Positions 9,564-17,904 of a stretch of 31,899 bases of DNA are shown in pieces (within the stretch, counting starts at the first letter, position 1; each line of letters opens with the position of its first letter). Source of the DNA: JAEUIG01 sp046349775 (GTDB taxonomy: Bacteria > Planctomycetota > Planctomycetia > Planctomycetales > Planctomycetaceae). A program made the translations under genes and the position numbers. The notes below the pieces were generated by a model. It saw only the letters and a list, made by a program, of their open reading frames with translations, searched no databases and was not told the DNA's origin. The stretch is taken from contig JAXMBS010000065.1 of NCBI GenBank assembly GCA_046349775.1, forward strand, positions 1 through 31,899, given 5' to 3'.

Positions 9564-10053
9564 GAACCAGGCCGCTGCGCCCGCGTGGGTTACGAGCGGG
9601 CGACCCGTATTCTGCCCGTTGGCTGCGGGGTTTGCCAGAGCGGGTTGGAAGGATCCAGTGACGGGAGCATGTCGCTGGAAACTCGATGCGCGTGACTCGA
9701 TTCCGGTTTTTCAGGACTGAGAAACGCAGAGATTTCCAGTTGAGGATCGCGCGGAAGGCGCGTTCCGCGGCGCAGGGCGTGTTGCGCGCCGGACGATGAC
9801 GATTGACCCGCGAGCGCTCTTCTCCGGGCGCTGAACAACAGCCGGCGCGGGCACTGCTCGAATTCGCGGGGTGATGAGTGTCCAACAACGAGTGACGCAA
9901 CGATAGCGTTGAGCGTCATCAGCCGGCGGGAATCCAGAGGTGGCATCCCCTGGCCCCTGGCGCTCAGCCTGGAGTTTACACTCGGCGTCGGGCGCTGCAC
10001 GCTCGCTCCGCGCGCTGACAATGACAGTCCGCATTCTCACCGAGGAGATGGAC
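9564..10053. other. Divergent intergenic region, no gene recognised
   Basis: About 490 bases separate the DUF1501 gene and the VIT/vWA gene, which point away from each other, so both promoters should lie here. Reading frames exist on both strands but resemble no family. The one clear structure is a hairpin at 9893-9918 (arms TGACGCAACG and CGTTG-CGTCA with a 2-base bulge, loop ATAG). I see no convincing -35/-10 pair and no RNA gene. Confidence 0.6.
9893..9918. repeat. 10-bp hairpin with 2-base bulge
   Basis: The arms 9893-9902 and 9907-9918 pair over 10 bp around the tetraloop ATAG, interrupted by an AG bulge at 9912-9913. It sits in the intergenic region between divergent genes, 135 bases before the VIT/vWA start. 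It may be an operator-like inverted repeat or a leader hairpin, but its function cannot be told from the sequence. Confidence 0.35.
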
Positions 10054-12489
10054 ATGCGATTCTCTCGCCGGGTTCTGCTGATCGGCCGGTTGTGCTGTGC
10101 CTGGGGCCTGTGGATTGGGGCGACGCTTGCGGCTGAAGAAGTGCGAGTCGCTGTTTCCGACGGCCACGTCGCCGTTCAAACCGCTGCGGGAGCGAGCTGG
10201 ACACTGCTCGCGGCCGGCGATGTCGTACCCGATGCGGCGGACTTTCGGACGTCCGCCGCCGGAGCCGTGACAATCCCGGCTGCTGGTGACGTGATCACGA
10301 TCGGGCCGGAGTCGTGGGGACGTTGGGACCATTCGCAACGAAGTCTGGCAATCGAACGCGGACGTGTCTTGATCGCTGTAGGGAGCAACAATGCATGGTC
10401 GATCACCGCACGTGGTGTCCGCTTCGCAGCGCCGCAAAGTTCGACGATCAGCGTGGCAGCGGATGGGGACCACATCGCATGCGACGTTCTGCGCGGCGAA
10501 GTCCAGATTTCGGGGGACGCCCTTGAAAGCGGCCATTTCTCCGCACCGGCTGCAATCGCGATTCGCGCCGGCAAGACGGAAGTGTCGGTACCGAACGACA
10601 GGAACTGGGCGACCGCGGCCGTCGCATGGGCGCAACCGCAACCGCGCCAGGGACCGGGACAACTGCTGGCACGCGAACCGGACAGCAACGTCACGCGACG
10701 GCTCAAGATTGCGCGGTATCACGTCAACGTCGTGCTGCAGCCGCCCGTCGCGCTCGTACAAATCGACCAGTCGTTCTACAACCCGCAGGACTGGGGACAA
10801 GCCGAAGGAACCTTCGTGTTCAACTTGCCTCATCAGGCATCGGTGAGTCGGTTTGCAATGTTCGTCACGCACGAGGACCTGATTGAAGGCGAACTGATCG
10901 AGCGCAGCCGGGCCGACCAGGTGTACACGAGCATTGTGCATCGGCGGCGCGACCCGGCCATCCTGGAGCAGATCGGCGATAACCTGTTCCGAATGCGCGT
11001 GTTCCCAATTCCAGCCCGCGACACCAAGCGGATTCTTCTGGATTACACCGTGCCGCTGCAGGCCGAGAACGGACAATACCGGTTTGTGCTGCCGCTGATG
11101 TCGGACCTGGAGCCGATCTGGGAGTTGAAGCTGACCGGGACGATTCACCCGCCGCTCGACATGGCGACAGTCGCGTCGCCGTCCCACGCGGATTTGAAGT
11201 TCACGCCGGCGGAGGACGGGACCGTCCACTTCGAACAGCGGCAGGAGCAGGTTCAGCCGCCGCCGGCATTCCTTCTCGGCTATCGCGGGCCGACGGATCC
11301 GGCGCCGCACGTAAGGTCTTTCACTGCGACGTCGCCCGGCAGCTCGCTGCGCTTGATGCACTTCGTGGCGACGATTCCCGCGTGGGAGAGCACGCACGCC
11401 ACCGCTGACCAGCGGCCGCTGGACGTGCAGATTGTGGCGGACACGTCGTCGAGCGCCGGCGACATGCGACTGATGCGGCAGGCCGTACGAACAGTTGTCG
11501 CCGGTCTACGCGAGACGGATCGTTTTCAGCTGGGTTGCGCCGATGCGTCGTATCGACCATTGACTCAGGAGTGGCTCGCTCCGCGGTCGGCGGAGGCGGC
11601 ACAAGCATTCAGTGCTCTCGATGCGCAATTGCCGTTGGGGTCGTCTCAGATATGGGAGTCGTTGCAGACGGTTTTCAGAAGTCCGCCGGGTCGTCGTGAA
11701 GGACGACAGCGGCTGGTGGTCTACGTCGGCGACGGAATATCGACCGACAATCCGCCGTTGGGCGAGTGGTCGGCACCGATGCTCGACAATCAGACGCAGT
11801 TCGCCGCGATTCGGATCGGCCGGACGGCGGAGAAGGCAGTCTTCCTCCAGCGGCTCGTCGAATTAACCGGCGGAATGTTGTTCCCGGTCGGCGAGGCGCC
11901 GTCGGAATTGGGTCAGGTGTTTGGTTGGCTGCTGGCCGGAGCGCCGGCGCCGCAGCGTGTGGAGAGCGTCGCCGTGTCGAGCGCTGCGGAAGCAGCAGCG
12001 CGCGACGTGCATTTTCCGGCGGTCTGGCCGCATGGCCGACCGCTCGAAATCACCGGCCGGACACTGGGCGCCGAACAGTTAAAACTGCGCGTGAAGCTCG
12101 CGAAGGAAGACACGGCGCGGGAATACGAGCTCCAGGTGCCCAAGCACGAAAAGGACGAGGATGTGTTTGTCGGCCGGTACTGGACGAGCAGCGACGATCG
12201 AATGCTGCAGGAGTCCCCGCAACGTCTTTGGCAGAGGAGCGAGTCACGAAGAGTTATGGCGGCTCGCCCAGGAATGGAGCCTGATGTGCCGCTGACGGCG
12301 TTTCTCGTGCTGGAGAAGGGAATCCGGACTATGCGCAATGGCACATCGACCGCAACGTCCGACATCGTTACGCACGGAAGCCAGCCGGCACGCTTGACGT
12401 CGCTGCCACTGCCGCCTGAGATGAGACCCGAACAGCCTCACAGCAGCAAACGCGCAGGCGATCACGAGGCGGGACCGCAGAAGCCCTGA
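10054..12489 (+). CDS. FecR-like / VIT / von Willebrand A domain secreted protein
   Basis: An 811-residue protein. The frame is open from 9940, but the ATG at 10054 is chosen because GAGGAG stands 6 bases before it and a signal peptide follows (MRFSRRVLLIGRLCCAWGLW, cleavage near ATLAAEE). Residues about 27-170 look like a FecR-type beta domain (WTLLAAGDVV, IERGRVLIAVGSNNAWSI). A VIT domain spans about 205-330 (NVVLQPPVALVQIDQSFYNP, EGTFVFNLPHQASVSRFAM, RRRDPAILEQIGDNLFRMRV). A von Willebrand A domain begins near residue 455 with a MIDAS motif DTSSS at about 463, able to bind a metal and protein ligands. The Pro/Ser-rich tail follows TAFLVLEKG. It probably acts outside the cytoplasmic membrane. 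It precedes the STN-like giant on the same strand, and a hairpin follows its stop, so co-transcription is uncertain. Confidence 0.9.
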   Translation: MRFSRRVLLIGRLCCAWGLWIGATLAAEEVRVAVSDGHVAVQTAAGASWTLLAAGDVVPDAADFRTSAAGAVTIPAAGDVITIGPESWGRWDHSQRSLAIERGRVLIAVGSNNAWSITARGVRFAAPQSSTISVAADGDHIACDVLRGEVQISGDALESGHFSAPAAIAIRAGKTEVSVPNDRNWATAAVAWAQPQPRQGPGQLLAREPDSNVTRRLKIARYHVNVVLQPPVALVQIDQSFYNPQDWGQAEGTFVFNLPHQASVSRFAMFVTHEDLIEGELIERSRADQVYTSIVHRRRDPAILEQIGDNLFRMRVFPIPARDTKRILLDYTVPLQAENGQYRFVLPLMSDLEPIWELKLTGTIHPPLDMATVASPSHADLKFTPAEDGTVHFEQRQEQVQPPPAFLLGYRGPTDPAPHVRSFTATSPGSSLRLMHFVATIPAWESTHATADQRPLDVQIVADTSSSAGDMRLMRQAVRTVVAGLRETDRFQLGCADASYRPLTQEWLAPRSAEAAQAFSALDAQLPLGSSQIWESLQTVFRSPPGRREGRQRLVVYVGDGISTDNPPLGEWSAPMLDNQTQFAAIRIGRTAEKAVFLQRLVELTGGMLFPVGEAPSELGQVFGWLLAGAPAPQRVESVAVSSAAEAAARDVHFPAVWPHGRPLEITGRTLGAEQLKLRVKLAKEDTAREYELQVPKHEKDEDVFVGRYWTSSDDRMLQESPQRLWQRSESRRVMAARPGMEPDVPLTAFLVLEKGIRTMRNGTSTATSDIVTHGSQPARLTSLPLPPEMRPEQPHSSKRAGDHEAGPQKP

Positions 12490-12835
12490 AGCACGGTGCG
12501 CGTCAAGCCTTGCCGCGCTGACGCGCACGACCGTCAGCAGGCGGCTATTCCAATCGGCAGCGGTTCGATGCCGCACCTGAAAGAGGCCGAGACGACGCTT
12601 GCAACTGGAATATAATGAACGGCGACACTGGTGGAACTGGTCGGTGCAACCGGCCAGCGCGACGCACTGGGGGCGGACAGGTTCAACGACCTCTGGAGCC
12701 GCGCGCGGCGGGCGCGCTGGGAAGCAATTCCTGGACGGCCTGACGCCTGCGTCCGCTGCTCGATCAGCACACGCTGCACGGCATTGCGCGACCGTCGAAT
12801 ATCCGTTGCTCGATGTCGCTTCCTGATTCGGCGGA
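12490..12835 (+). other. Intergenic stretch with a coding-like fragment
   Basis: These 346 bases separate two co-directional genes. After a hairpin at 12496-12528, a plus-strand frame from about 12618 to 12720 has GC-rich third positions and a protein-like translation (LVELVGATGQRDALGADRF), but it has no start, no continuation in frame and no family that I recognise. It could be the remains of a small gene or part of the missing 5' end of the following gene. A minus-strand frame across the same bases looks random. Confidence 0.4.
12496..12528 (+). terminator. Hairpin 7 bases after the VIT/vWA stop
   Basis: A perfect 10-bp inverted repeat (GTGCGCGTCA at 12496-12505, TGACGCGCAC at 12519-12528) with a 13-base loop directly follows the stop of the VIT/vWA gene. 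No T-tract follows, so it is a transcript-end or stabilising hairpin rather than a textbook intrinsic terminator. Confidence 0.5.
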
Positions 12836-15800
12836 ATGAGCCGAATACAAGCAGTTCTTCCCATACGCGGAAGCGCAAATCGTCATTATCGCACCCCAGC
12901 CGATCAGATATCATTAAAGGCATTTGCCGCATTCGTGGCGAAACGCCTCGGTGAAAGACGTGATCTCGACAGTCCTGAACTGTCGGCGGCCGGCATCACC
13001 GGCGACGAGAAGCTGGATCTCCACGGACTCCGCGAAATCACACTGCATGGTCTGGCGAGGGTCATACTGGAGGACGTGAACGACGTGGAACTGGCGATGG
13101 TTCCCGAGGGTTCGCTGCTCAGAATTACGACGAAAGACGTGGCGGACAATCACCTGGTCACGCTGGTCTATCCCGTGGCGGATGTGGTGCGGACAGACTT
13201 GCTTCCGTCGCCGCAATGGTTTTCCGACCCGTTCCGCGATATGGATCGGGCGATGCACGAGCGGGTCCGTGCCAAGCTGGAACGGCCGATCTCGGTCTCG
13301 TTCAAGCAGACGCCCCTGAATGACGTCGTGGCTTACTTCCGGGTCCTGTTGCAGGAGAACCTGCGCTTCGACCGGCCCGAGCTGGCGGGCGCCGGCATCA
13401 CAGGAGAAGAGCGGATCACGCTCGCGCTCAACGACATCCCGGGTAAGACCGTACTCGATGAAATACTGCGCAGAGTCAATGACATCGAGCTTGGCTACCA
13501 GATTAAAGATGAGGTGCTGACGATTACGACCAAGGAAGTCGCGGACAACACGCTCGATCTGCGGCTCTATTCACTCGCGGGAATTCTGTACGAAGTGCCT
13601 GAGGAACTCATTCCGCGGCCACAACCGGGGATGTGGGGATGGGGCATGGGAATGGGCGGCGGATTTGGAGGTCTCGGCGGCGGCATGGGAATGGGCGGGA
13701 TGGGGGGCGGGTTCGGAGGCTTCGGCGGCGGCGGAATGGGCATGGGCGGCATGGGTGGTGGTGGCGGAGGTTTTGGAGGATTTGGCGGCGGCGGCTTTGG
13801 AGGTGCTGGAACAGGCGCAGGATGGATCGGAGGCGGCGGCGGTTCCGATGGCGTCGCAGCGACCAGCGATTCCTCTGTCGGGCCGGTCGGGACGTCGGTC
13901 TCGGAGACTGGGCCCGTAGTCACAGACAAGGGATCTGACGCGAACCAGGTGACGGCGCAAGCACCGACTGCTGAAACACCGACCACGCAGTCGGCGACAC
14001 CGACCGAACTGCTGCCGGCGGGGGATGAGCCGACAGAGGTGGTTTTACAGTCCAAGGGAGGTGGGGGGACCGGCGCCAACTACCAGGCGGAAATCAACGT
14101 GCTCCTCAACGATACGGAGGGACCGTGGGAGTCGATCGACGGCGTTGGCGGACCGGACCCAATCCCGTATCGCCAGTCATTGTCGTTGTTCGTCCGGCAG
14201 ACTCGCCGTGTCCACGACGAAGTCGCAGCAACACTCGATCGCTTGCGAAGACTTCCGCCGGCCGGTCCGCTGGTGCGCCGTGCCCGCATCCCGCGGATCA
14301 CGCAGAACGAACCGCGCGGATGGAAAACAAACGAAATCATCAATTGCATTCTCAATCTGACGGAAGGCCCATGGGAGTCGATCGACGGCGTCGGCGGACC
14401 AGACCCGATTCCACATCAGCCTTCAATGTCGCTCGTCATCCGACAGACTCCGCGCGTGCATGAAGAGATTTATTCTCTGCTGGCGGACATGCGGCGCTCG
14501 CGCGTGACGGCGGGTCGGTCCACAACGGCCATGCGTTTGAGCGGCGTGGATGATCTCGCCCGGCTGCGGGAAAACTTGAGACTGACCGACTTGCCGGAGA
14601 CACCGCGTCGCGATGGCCTGCCGGCGGTCGACCAGGAGGAACTCCTGCTGCTGGAGCGTGCGCGTCGTGAGTCAATCCACGGCAGGCAGACCTGGATGCA
14701 CACGCGCGGTGCAGGCGGAGGCCGACGCGTGACGCTGGTTGTGGCCGATCCGCGTCTGCAACTGGAACTCTCCGATCACATGTTGCGCGCCGACGCGGAC
14801 CAGGCCGCTGTCGCGTATCCCGGCGTCACCCTCGTGGAACTGGGAGCGTGGGGCGAGTCGGTGCGTCGCATCGCCGATGCACGGTTCCCGTGGCTGCTGC
14901 ATCGGACCAACCAGGAACTGTCGCAATTATTCGACATCGCGATGGAGCAAGCAGACGCGGAAGGCGTCATGCTGCGTCTCGGTTTTCCCGGCACGCGCGC
15001 CGCGTATCTGTTGCAGCGGTTCACAACCGCCGGTCAGCTGATCCGGACGGAAGCGTGGCTGGACGACAAGAGGCAATACGAACTGCAACTGGACTGGGAC
15101 GAGGCCTTTCCGGCCTCGCCGTCGCATGTCGTCGCGCGCGATTCCGAGGGCAAGACTCTCGAAGAGTGGCAACTGACGGCGGCTGACGCCTCGGCCGGCG
15201 TCCCCGCACCGGCCGATGAGTGGGCGAACTTCATCATCGACGATTCGCGGACGAACGAAGGTCCGTACGCTCGCGCGCGAGAAGCCCTCTCCCGATACGA
15301 CTACGCGCGTGCCGGGCAGATTCTGAGTGACGCGCTGGTTGATCGACCCGATCAGCCGCTGCTCAACCTGCTGCTTGCCTGGGTGGACGAATTTGGCGGA
15401 CATCCGGCCACGGTCCGCACGCAACAGCGCGAGACGCTGGCGAGGGTCGTCCGCAGCGGAGCATTCGACCTGGCCCGGATGGTCTCGGCACAGAACTTTC
15501 CGTCGCTCAGTGACCGTGACTTGTACGACCTGCTGCTGACAATGCCGGAAGAGCGGCGGTCGTCGGCAAACTATGTTGAACTGTCGGACCTGGCGGCCGC
15601 ACTCGGACGCCCGCTGGACGCGCTGGCGCATATCGAAGCGGCGGTCGCGCGAACTCCGGTCGAATCGCGGGACGAACTCCGTGATCGGAAATTGGACCAC
15701 ATCGCAGCGCTGCTGCGATTGGGGCGGAATGATGAAGCGATCCGCGCGAGCGAGGACGTGTTGTCGGCACAGCGGAACGGAATCAGCGAGCTGGTCCGAA

Positions 15801-16453
15801 TCGGCGATCTGTTTGGGAATGTGGGGTTGACCGAGCGGGCGGACGATTACTTTGTGCGCGCGTGGCAGGCGGCAGACGCGAACCGCGCGGCCCAGGCGGA
15901 TGTGCTGAAGCGCGAGGCGCGGTGGTTTGCCGGCGCACGGCGCTGGACGATACTGCTCAAGGCGGCGCAAGCCGATCCTGCCGATTCGCGGCAACGCGAT
16001 GCGCTGGTCAAGCTCGTCGTCGGCGAGATGGCGACGGCCGATGACGCCATCATCGCCGGGACGTTAGCCAGACTGTTCCCCGACCCGGCGCTGGCGACAG
16101 CGTTGCGAATTCGCGAAGCGGAATTGACACCGTGGCCTCCGCATGCGGCTGAAATCGCCGTCGAACTGTTTGAGGCGCGCCAACTCTCGGCGGATCGTTT
16201 CGAGTGGCTGGTCAAGACAGCTGACGCTGGAGGACGTTATGCGGACGTCATCCGCGTCCTGGAATCGAGTTTGCACAACGGGCAGCGGCTGGATGACGCG
16301 ATGCGACTGCGCCTCGTACATGCCTATGGGGAAGTCGGCAGGGCATCTGATGCGGCCCGTGCGCAGAGCGACATGAAAGAAACGCCGCCCGCTGAAACGC
16401 CGGCGGGGACAGCGCCGTCAGCTGGACCTGGCCTGGGCTTCTTCAATTTCTGA
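12836..16453 (+). CDS. 1205-residue STN-like repeat protein with Gly-rich linker and TPR-like C-terminus
   Basis: Two related STN-like domains (about residues 26-116 and 151-250) share the pattern ELxxAGITGxE...L...VND(V/I)EL...LxITTK(D/E)VADN. A Gly/Met/Phe-rich block (265-337) and a Thr/Ser/Pro linker follow. Then come two copies (417-472, 498-554) of a domain ending SLxxRQTxRVHxE, both containing TEGPWESIDGVGGPDPIP; similar GG...QTxxVH domains occur in planctomycete STN proteins. Residues about 800-1185 are helical and TPR-like. STN domains normally face the periplasm, yet no signal peptide is visible, and an in-frame TGA lies 10 bases before the ATG at 12836, with only weak ribosome-binding sequence. 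The true N-terminus may therefore be missing or out of frame upstream. It lies 346 bases downstream of the VIT/vWA gene. Function unknown; a secreted multi-domain scaffold is the best guess. Confidence 0.85.
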   Translation: MSRIQAVLPIRGSANRHYRTPADQISLKAFAAFVAKRLGERRDLDSPELSAAGITGDEKLDLHGLREITLHGLARVILEDVNDVELAMVPEGSLLRITTKDVADNHLVTLVYPVADVVRTDLLPSPQWFSDPFRDMDRAMHERVRAKLERPISVSFKQTPLNDVVAYFRVLLQENLRFDRPELAGAGITGEERITLALNDIPGKTVLDEILRRVNDIELGYQIKDEVLTITTKEVADNTLDLRLYSLAGILYEVPEELIPRPQPGMWGWGMGMGGGFGGLGGGMGMGGMGGGFGGFGGGGMGMGGMGGGGGGFGGFGGGGFGGAGTGAGWIGGGGGSDGVAATSDSSVGPVGTSVSETGPVVTDKGSDANQVTAQAPTAETPTTQSATPTELLPAGDEPTEVVLQSKGGGGTGANYQAEINVLLNDTEGPWESIDGVGGPDPIPYRQSLSLFVRQTRRVHDEVAATLDRLRRLPPAGPLVRRARIPRITQNEPRGWKTNEIINCILNLTEGPWESIDGVGGPDPIPHQPSMSLVIRQTPRVHEEIYSLLADMRRSRVTAGRSTTAMRLSGVDDLARLRENLRLTDLPETPRRDGLPAVDQEELLLLERARRESIHGRQTWMHTRGAGGGRRVTLVVADPRLQLELSDHMLRADADQAAVAYPGVTLVELGAWGESVRRIADARFPWLLHRTNQELSQLFDIAMEQADAEGVMLRLGFPGTRAAYLLQRFTTAGQLIRTEAWLDDKRQYELQLDWDEAFPASPSHVVARDSEGKTLEEWQLTAADASAGVPAPADEWANFIIDDSRTNEGPYARAREALSRYDYARAGQILSDALVDRPDQPLLNLLLAWVDEFGGHPATVRTQQRETLARVVRSGAFDLARMVSAQNFPSLSDRDLYDLLLTMPEERRSSANYVELSDLAAALGRPLDALAHIEAAVARTPVESRDELRDRKLDHIAALLRLGRNDEAIRASEDVLSAQRNGISELVRIGDLFGNVGLTERADDYFVRAWQAADANRAAQADVLKREARWFAGARRWTILLKAAQADPADSRQRDALVKLVVGEMATADDAIIAGTLARLFPDPALATALRIREAELTPWPPHAAEIAVELFEARQLSADRFEWLVKTADAGGRYADVIRVLESSLHNGQRLDDAMRLRLVHAYGEVGRASDAARAQSDMKETPPAETPAGTAPSAGPGLGFFNF
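13628..13846 (+). repeat. Gly/Met/Phe low-complexity coding block
   Basis: About 73 codons consist of short degenerate repeats of GGGMGMGGMG and GGFGGFGGGG type. The DNA is G-rich and imperfectly repeated (GGCATGGGAATGGGCGG-like units). It links the STN-like half to the second half of the protein. Such segments are flexible and prone to length change, and also to misassembly. Confidence 0.85.
14084..14497 (+). repeat. Tandem duplication of a 55-residue GPWESIDGVGG/QTxRVH domain
   Basis: The copies lie at 14084-14251 and 14327-14497. They share 18 identical consecutive residues (codons 14114-14167 and 14360-14413) although 8 of those 18 codons differ at synonymous positions, and then a common SLxxRQTxRVHxE ending. 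The duplication is therefore old and its core is under purifying selection. Confidence 0.85.
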
Positions 16454-16688
16454 AGCTGCTCAGGTGTCTCACGAGTCGTTCTGACACGCAGGCGACAATT
16501 GAGCGGACAGGCGGACGGAGAAAGGGGGCTGCAACTTGCGAAGTCACTCAGCCGGTTGCGTGGTCACTGCCCGATCGCCGATGCCGACTCTGGGTGTGCG
16601 CGAGAGGCGTTATTGACGAACCTGTCTCCACGGACGCGGCAGGCTTTGCTGCCGGCACGGTCTTCGCCATGATGTGAGCTGACCCGCC

Positions 16689-17624
16689 ATGAACAGCCCA
16701 CCCGCGAAATCTCCGCCCGCCGCGCGCTTCCGCGGCATGATGCCCATCCTGCCGACCGCCATCGATGCCCGCGGCGAAGTCGACGAGGCAAGCCAGCGAC
16801 GACTCGTCCGCTATTGCCTCGAATATCGCGCTGCGGCGATCGGTCACTTCGGCATCGCATCCGAGTTCCACAAGCTCAGCGATCGCGACCGTCGTCTGCT
16901 GACGGACATCATCGTCGATGAGGTCGCCGGTCGGGTTCCGGTGTTCCTGGGCGTCACCGCGCCGGGGACCAGGATCGCGGTCGAGTACGCACGTCTGGCA
17001 GAGGAGCAGGGGGCCGACCTGATCATGGCCTCGTTGCCCTACGTCAACGTCCCCGATGCGGCGGGCGCGTTTGATTATTACCGAGCGCTCTCCGAAGCGA
17101 CGAAACTGCCGATCATCGTCCAGGACACGCCGACAAGTTCCGCCGTGCTGACGGCCGACGTCCTGACGCGACTTGTCGCCGAGGTTCCGGGCGTTCAGCA
17201 CGTGAAAGGGGAAGGGAAGGACTTCCTGACGAAGACTGCCCGACTGCTCGCGGCGGACGGCGGCCGGATGTCTGTCATCGGCGGCGCGGGGGGGCGGCAT
17301 CTGATTCACATGCTGCGGCTGGGAGTGACGGCCTTCATGACGGGCACTGAAGCACTCGACCTGCACGGGGGCGCGGTCCATGCGTTTCTCTCCGGCGACG
17401 AGGGCCGCGCGGCCGACATCTATTTCGAGCGCATCCTGCCGTATCTCACGTTCTACCTGGACTACCCTGAGGAACTGCTGAAGAGTCTGCTGCATCGCCG
17501 CGGCCTGCTGGAGCACCCGGCCGTGCTGCCGCCGGCGGCCTCGGCGCCGATGAGCGACATCGAACGGCGAGAACTGGAATGGATCCTGGAGCGGATTGGT
17601 TACGATCGCCCACTCAAAGGTTGA
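16689..17624 (+). CDS. Dihydrodipicolinate synthase (DapA) superfamily protein, divergent active site
   Basis: This 311-residue protein has the length and TIM-barrel pattern of DapA/N-acetylneuraminate lyase enzymes, class I aldolases that form a Schiff base with a keto acid. The Schiff-base lysine is present at about residue 173 in VQHVKGEG, and FRGMMPILPTAID, GVTAPGTR and LIMASLPYVN match the fold. True DapA has GTTGE and a catalytic Tyr in YNxPxRT. Here the first is HFGIASE (53-59) and the second is QDTPTSS (145-151), so lysine biosynthesis is unlikely and another 2-keto acid aldolase or dehydratase reaction is more probable. No pathway genes adjoin it. The ATG at 16689 is the first good start. 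The next gene on the strand begins 280 bases later. Confidence 0.88.
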   Translation: MNSPPAKSPPAARFRGMMPILPTAIDARGEVDEASQRRLVRYCLEYRAAAIGHFGIASEFHKLSDRDRRLLTDIIVDEVAGRVPVFLGVTAPGTRIAVEYARLAEEQGADLIMASLPYVNVPDAAGAFDYYRALSEATKLPIIVQDTPTSSAVLTADVLTRLVAEVPGVQHVKGEGKDFLTKTARLLAADGGRMSVIGGAGGRHLIHMLRLGVTAFMTGTEALDLHGGAVHAFLSGDEGRAADIYFERILPYLTFYLDYPEELLKSLLHRRGLLEHPAVLPPAASAPMSDIERRELEWILERIGYDRPLKG

Positions 17625-17904
17625 CGCTGGCGAACGCACGCCCGGTCTGACAAAAAGCCGCTGGACGGGGCGAAGTATTGCGTGCCGAACTCGAACTGCC
17701 TGCACCAGTCCTCATGATGGACCCCGAACCGGGCCGTCGCTGAAATGGTCCCAACAGTGGCGCTGCGCGGCACGTATGAACAAGGCGCGTGCAACGGCAG
17801 GGCCGAGATTGCGCTGAGCGGGCAAATTCGGGGGGAGGAACTGGCAAACTGCGGAGCGAATTGGACGTTATCTCCCGTCGTAAACCCATCCAAAGGTCAC
17901 TCAC

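Noticed and set aside
9976..11397. Minus-strand open frame of about 473 codons
   Set aside because: It is a shadow of the FecR/VIT/vWA gene, with no recognisable domain.
12534..12932. Minus-strand frame of 132 codons in the gap before the STN-like gene
   Set aside because: It has no ribosome binding site, an Arg-rich composition without pattern, and overlaps the start of the plus-strand gene.
13628..13846. Repeat block that might be taken for a CRISPR or tandem non-coding repeat
   Set aside because: It has no regular spacer/repeat structure. It is in frame and encodes a Gly/Met/Phe linker.
14927..15994. Minus-strand open frame of about 355 codons
   Set aside because: It is antisense to the C-terminal half of the STN-like protein, with no leader, ribosome binding site or family resemblance.
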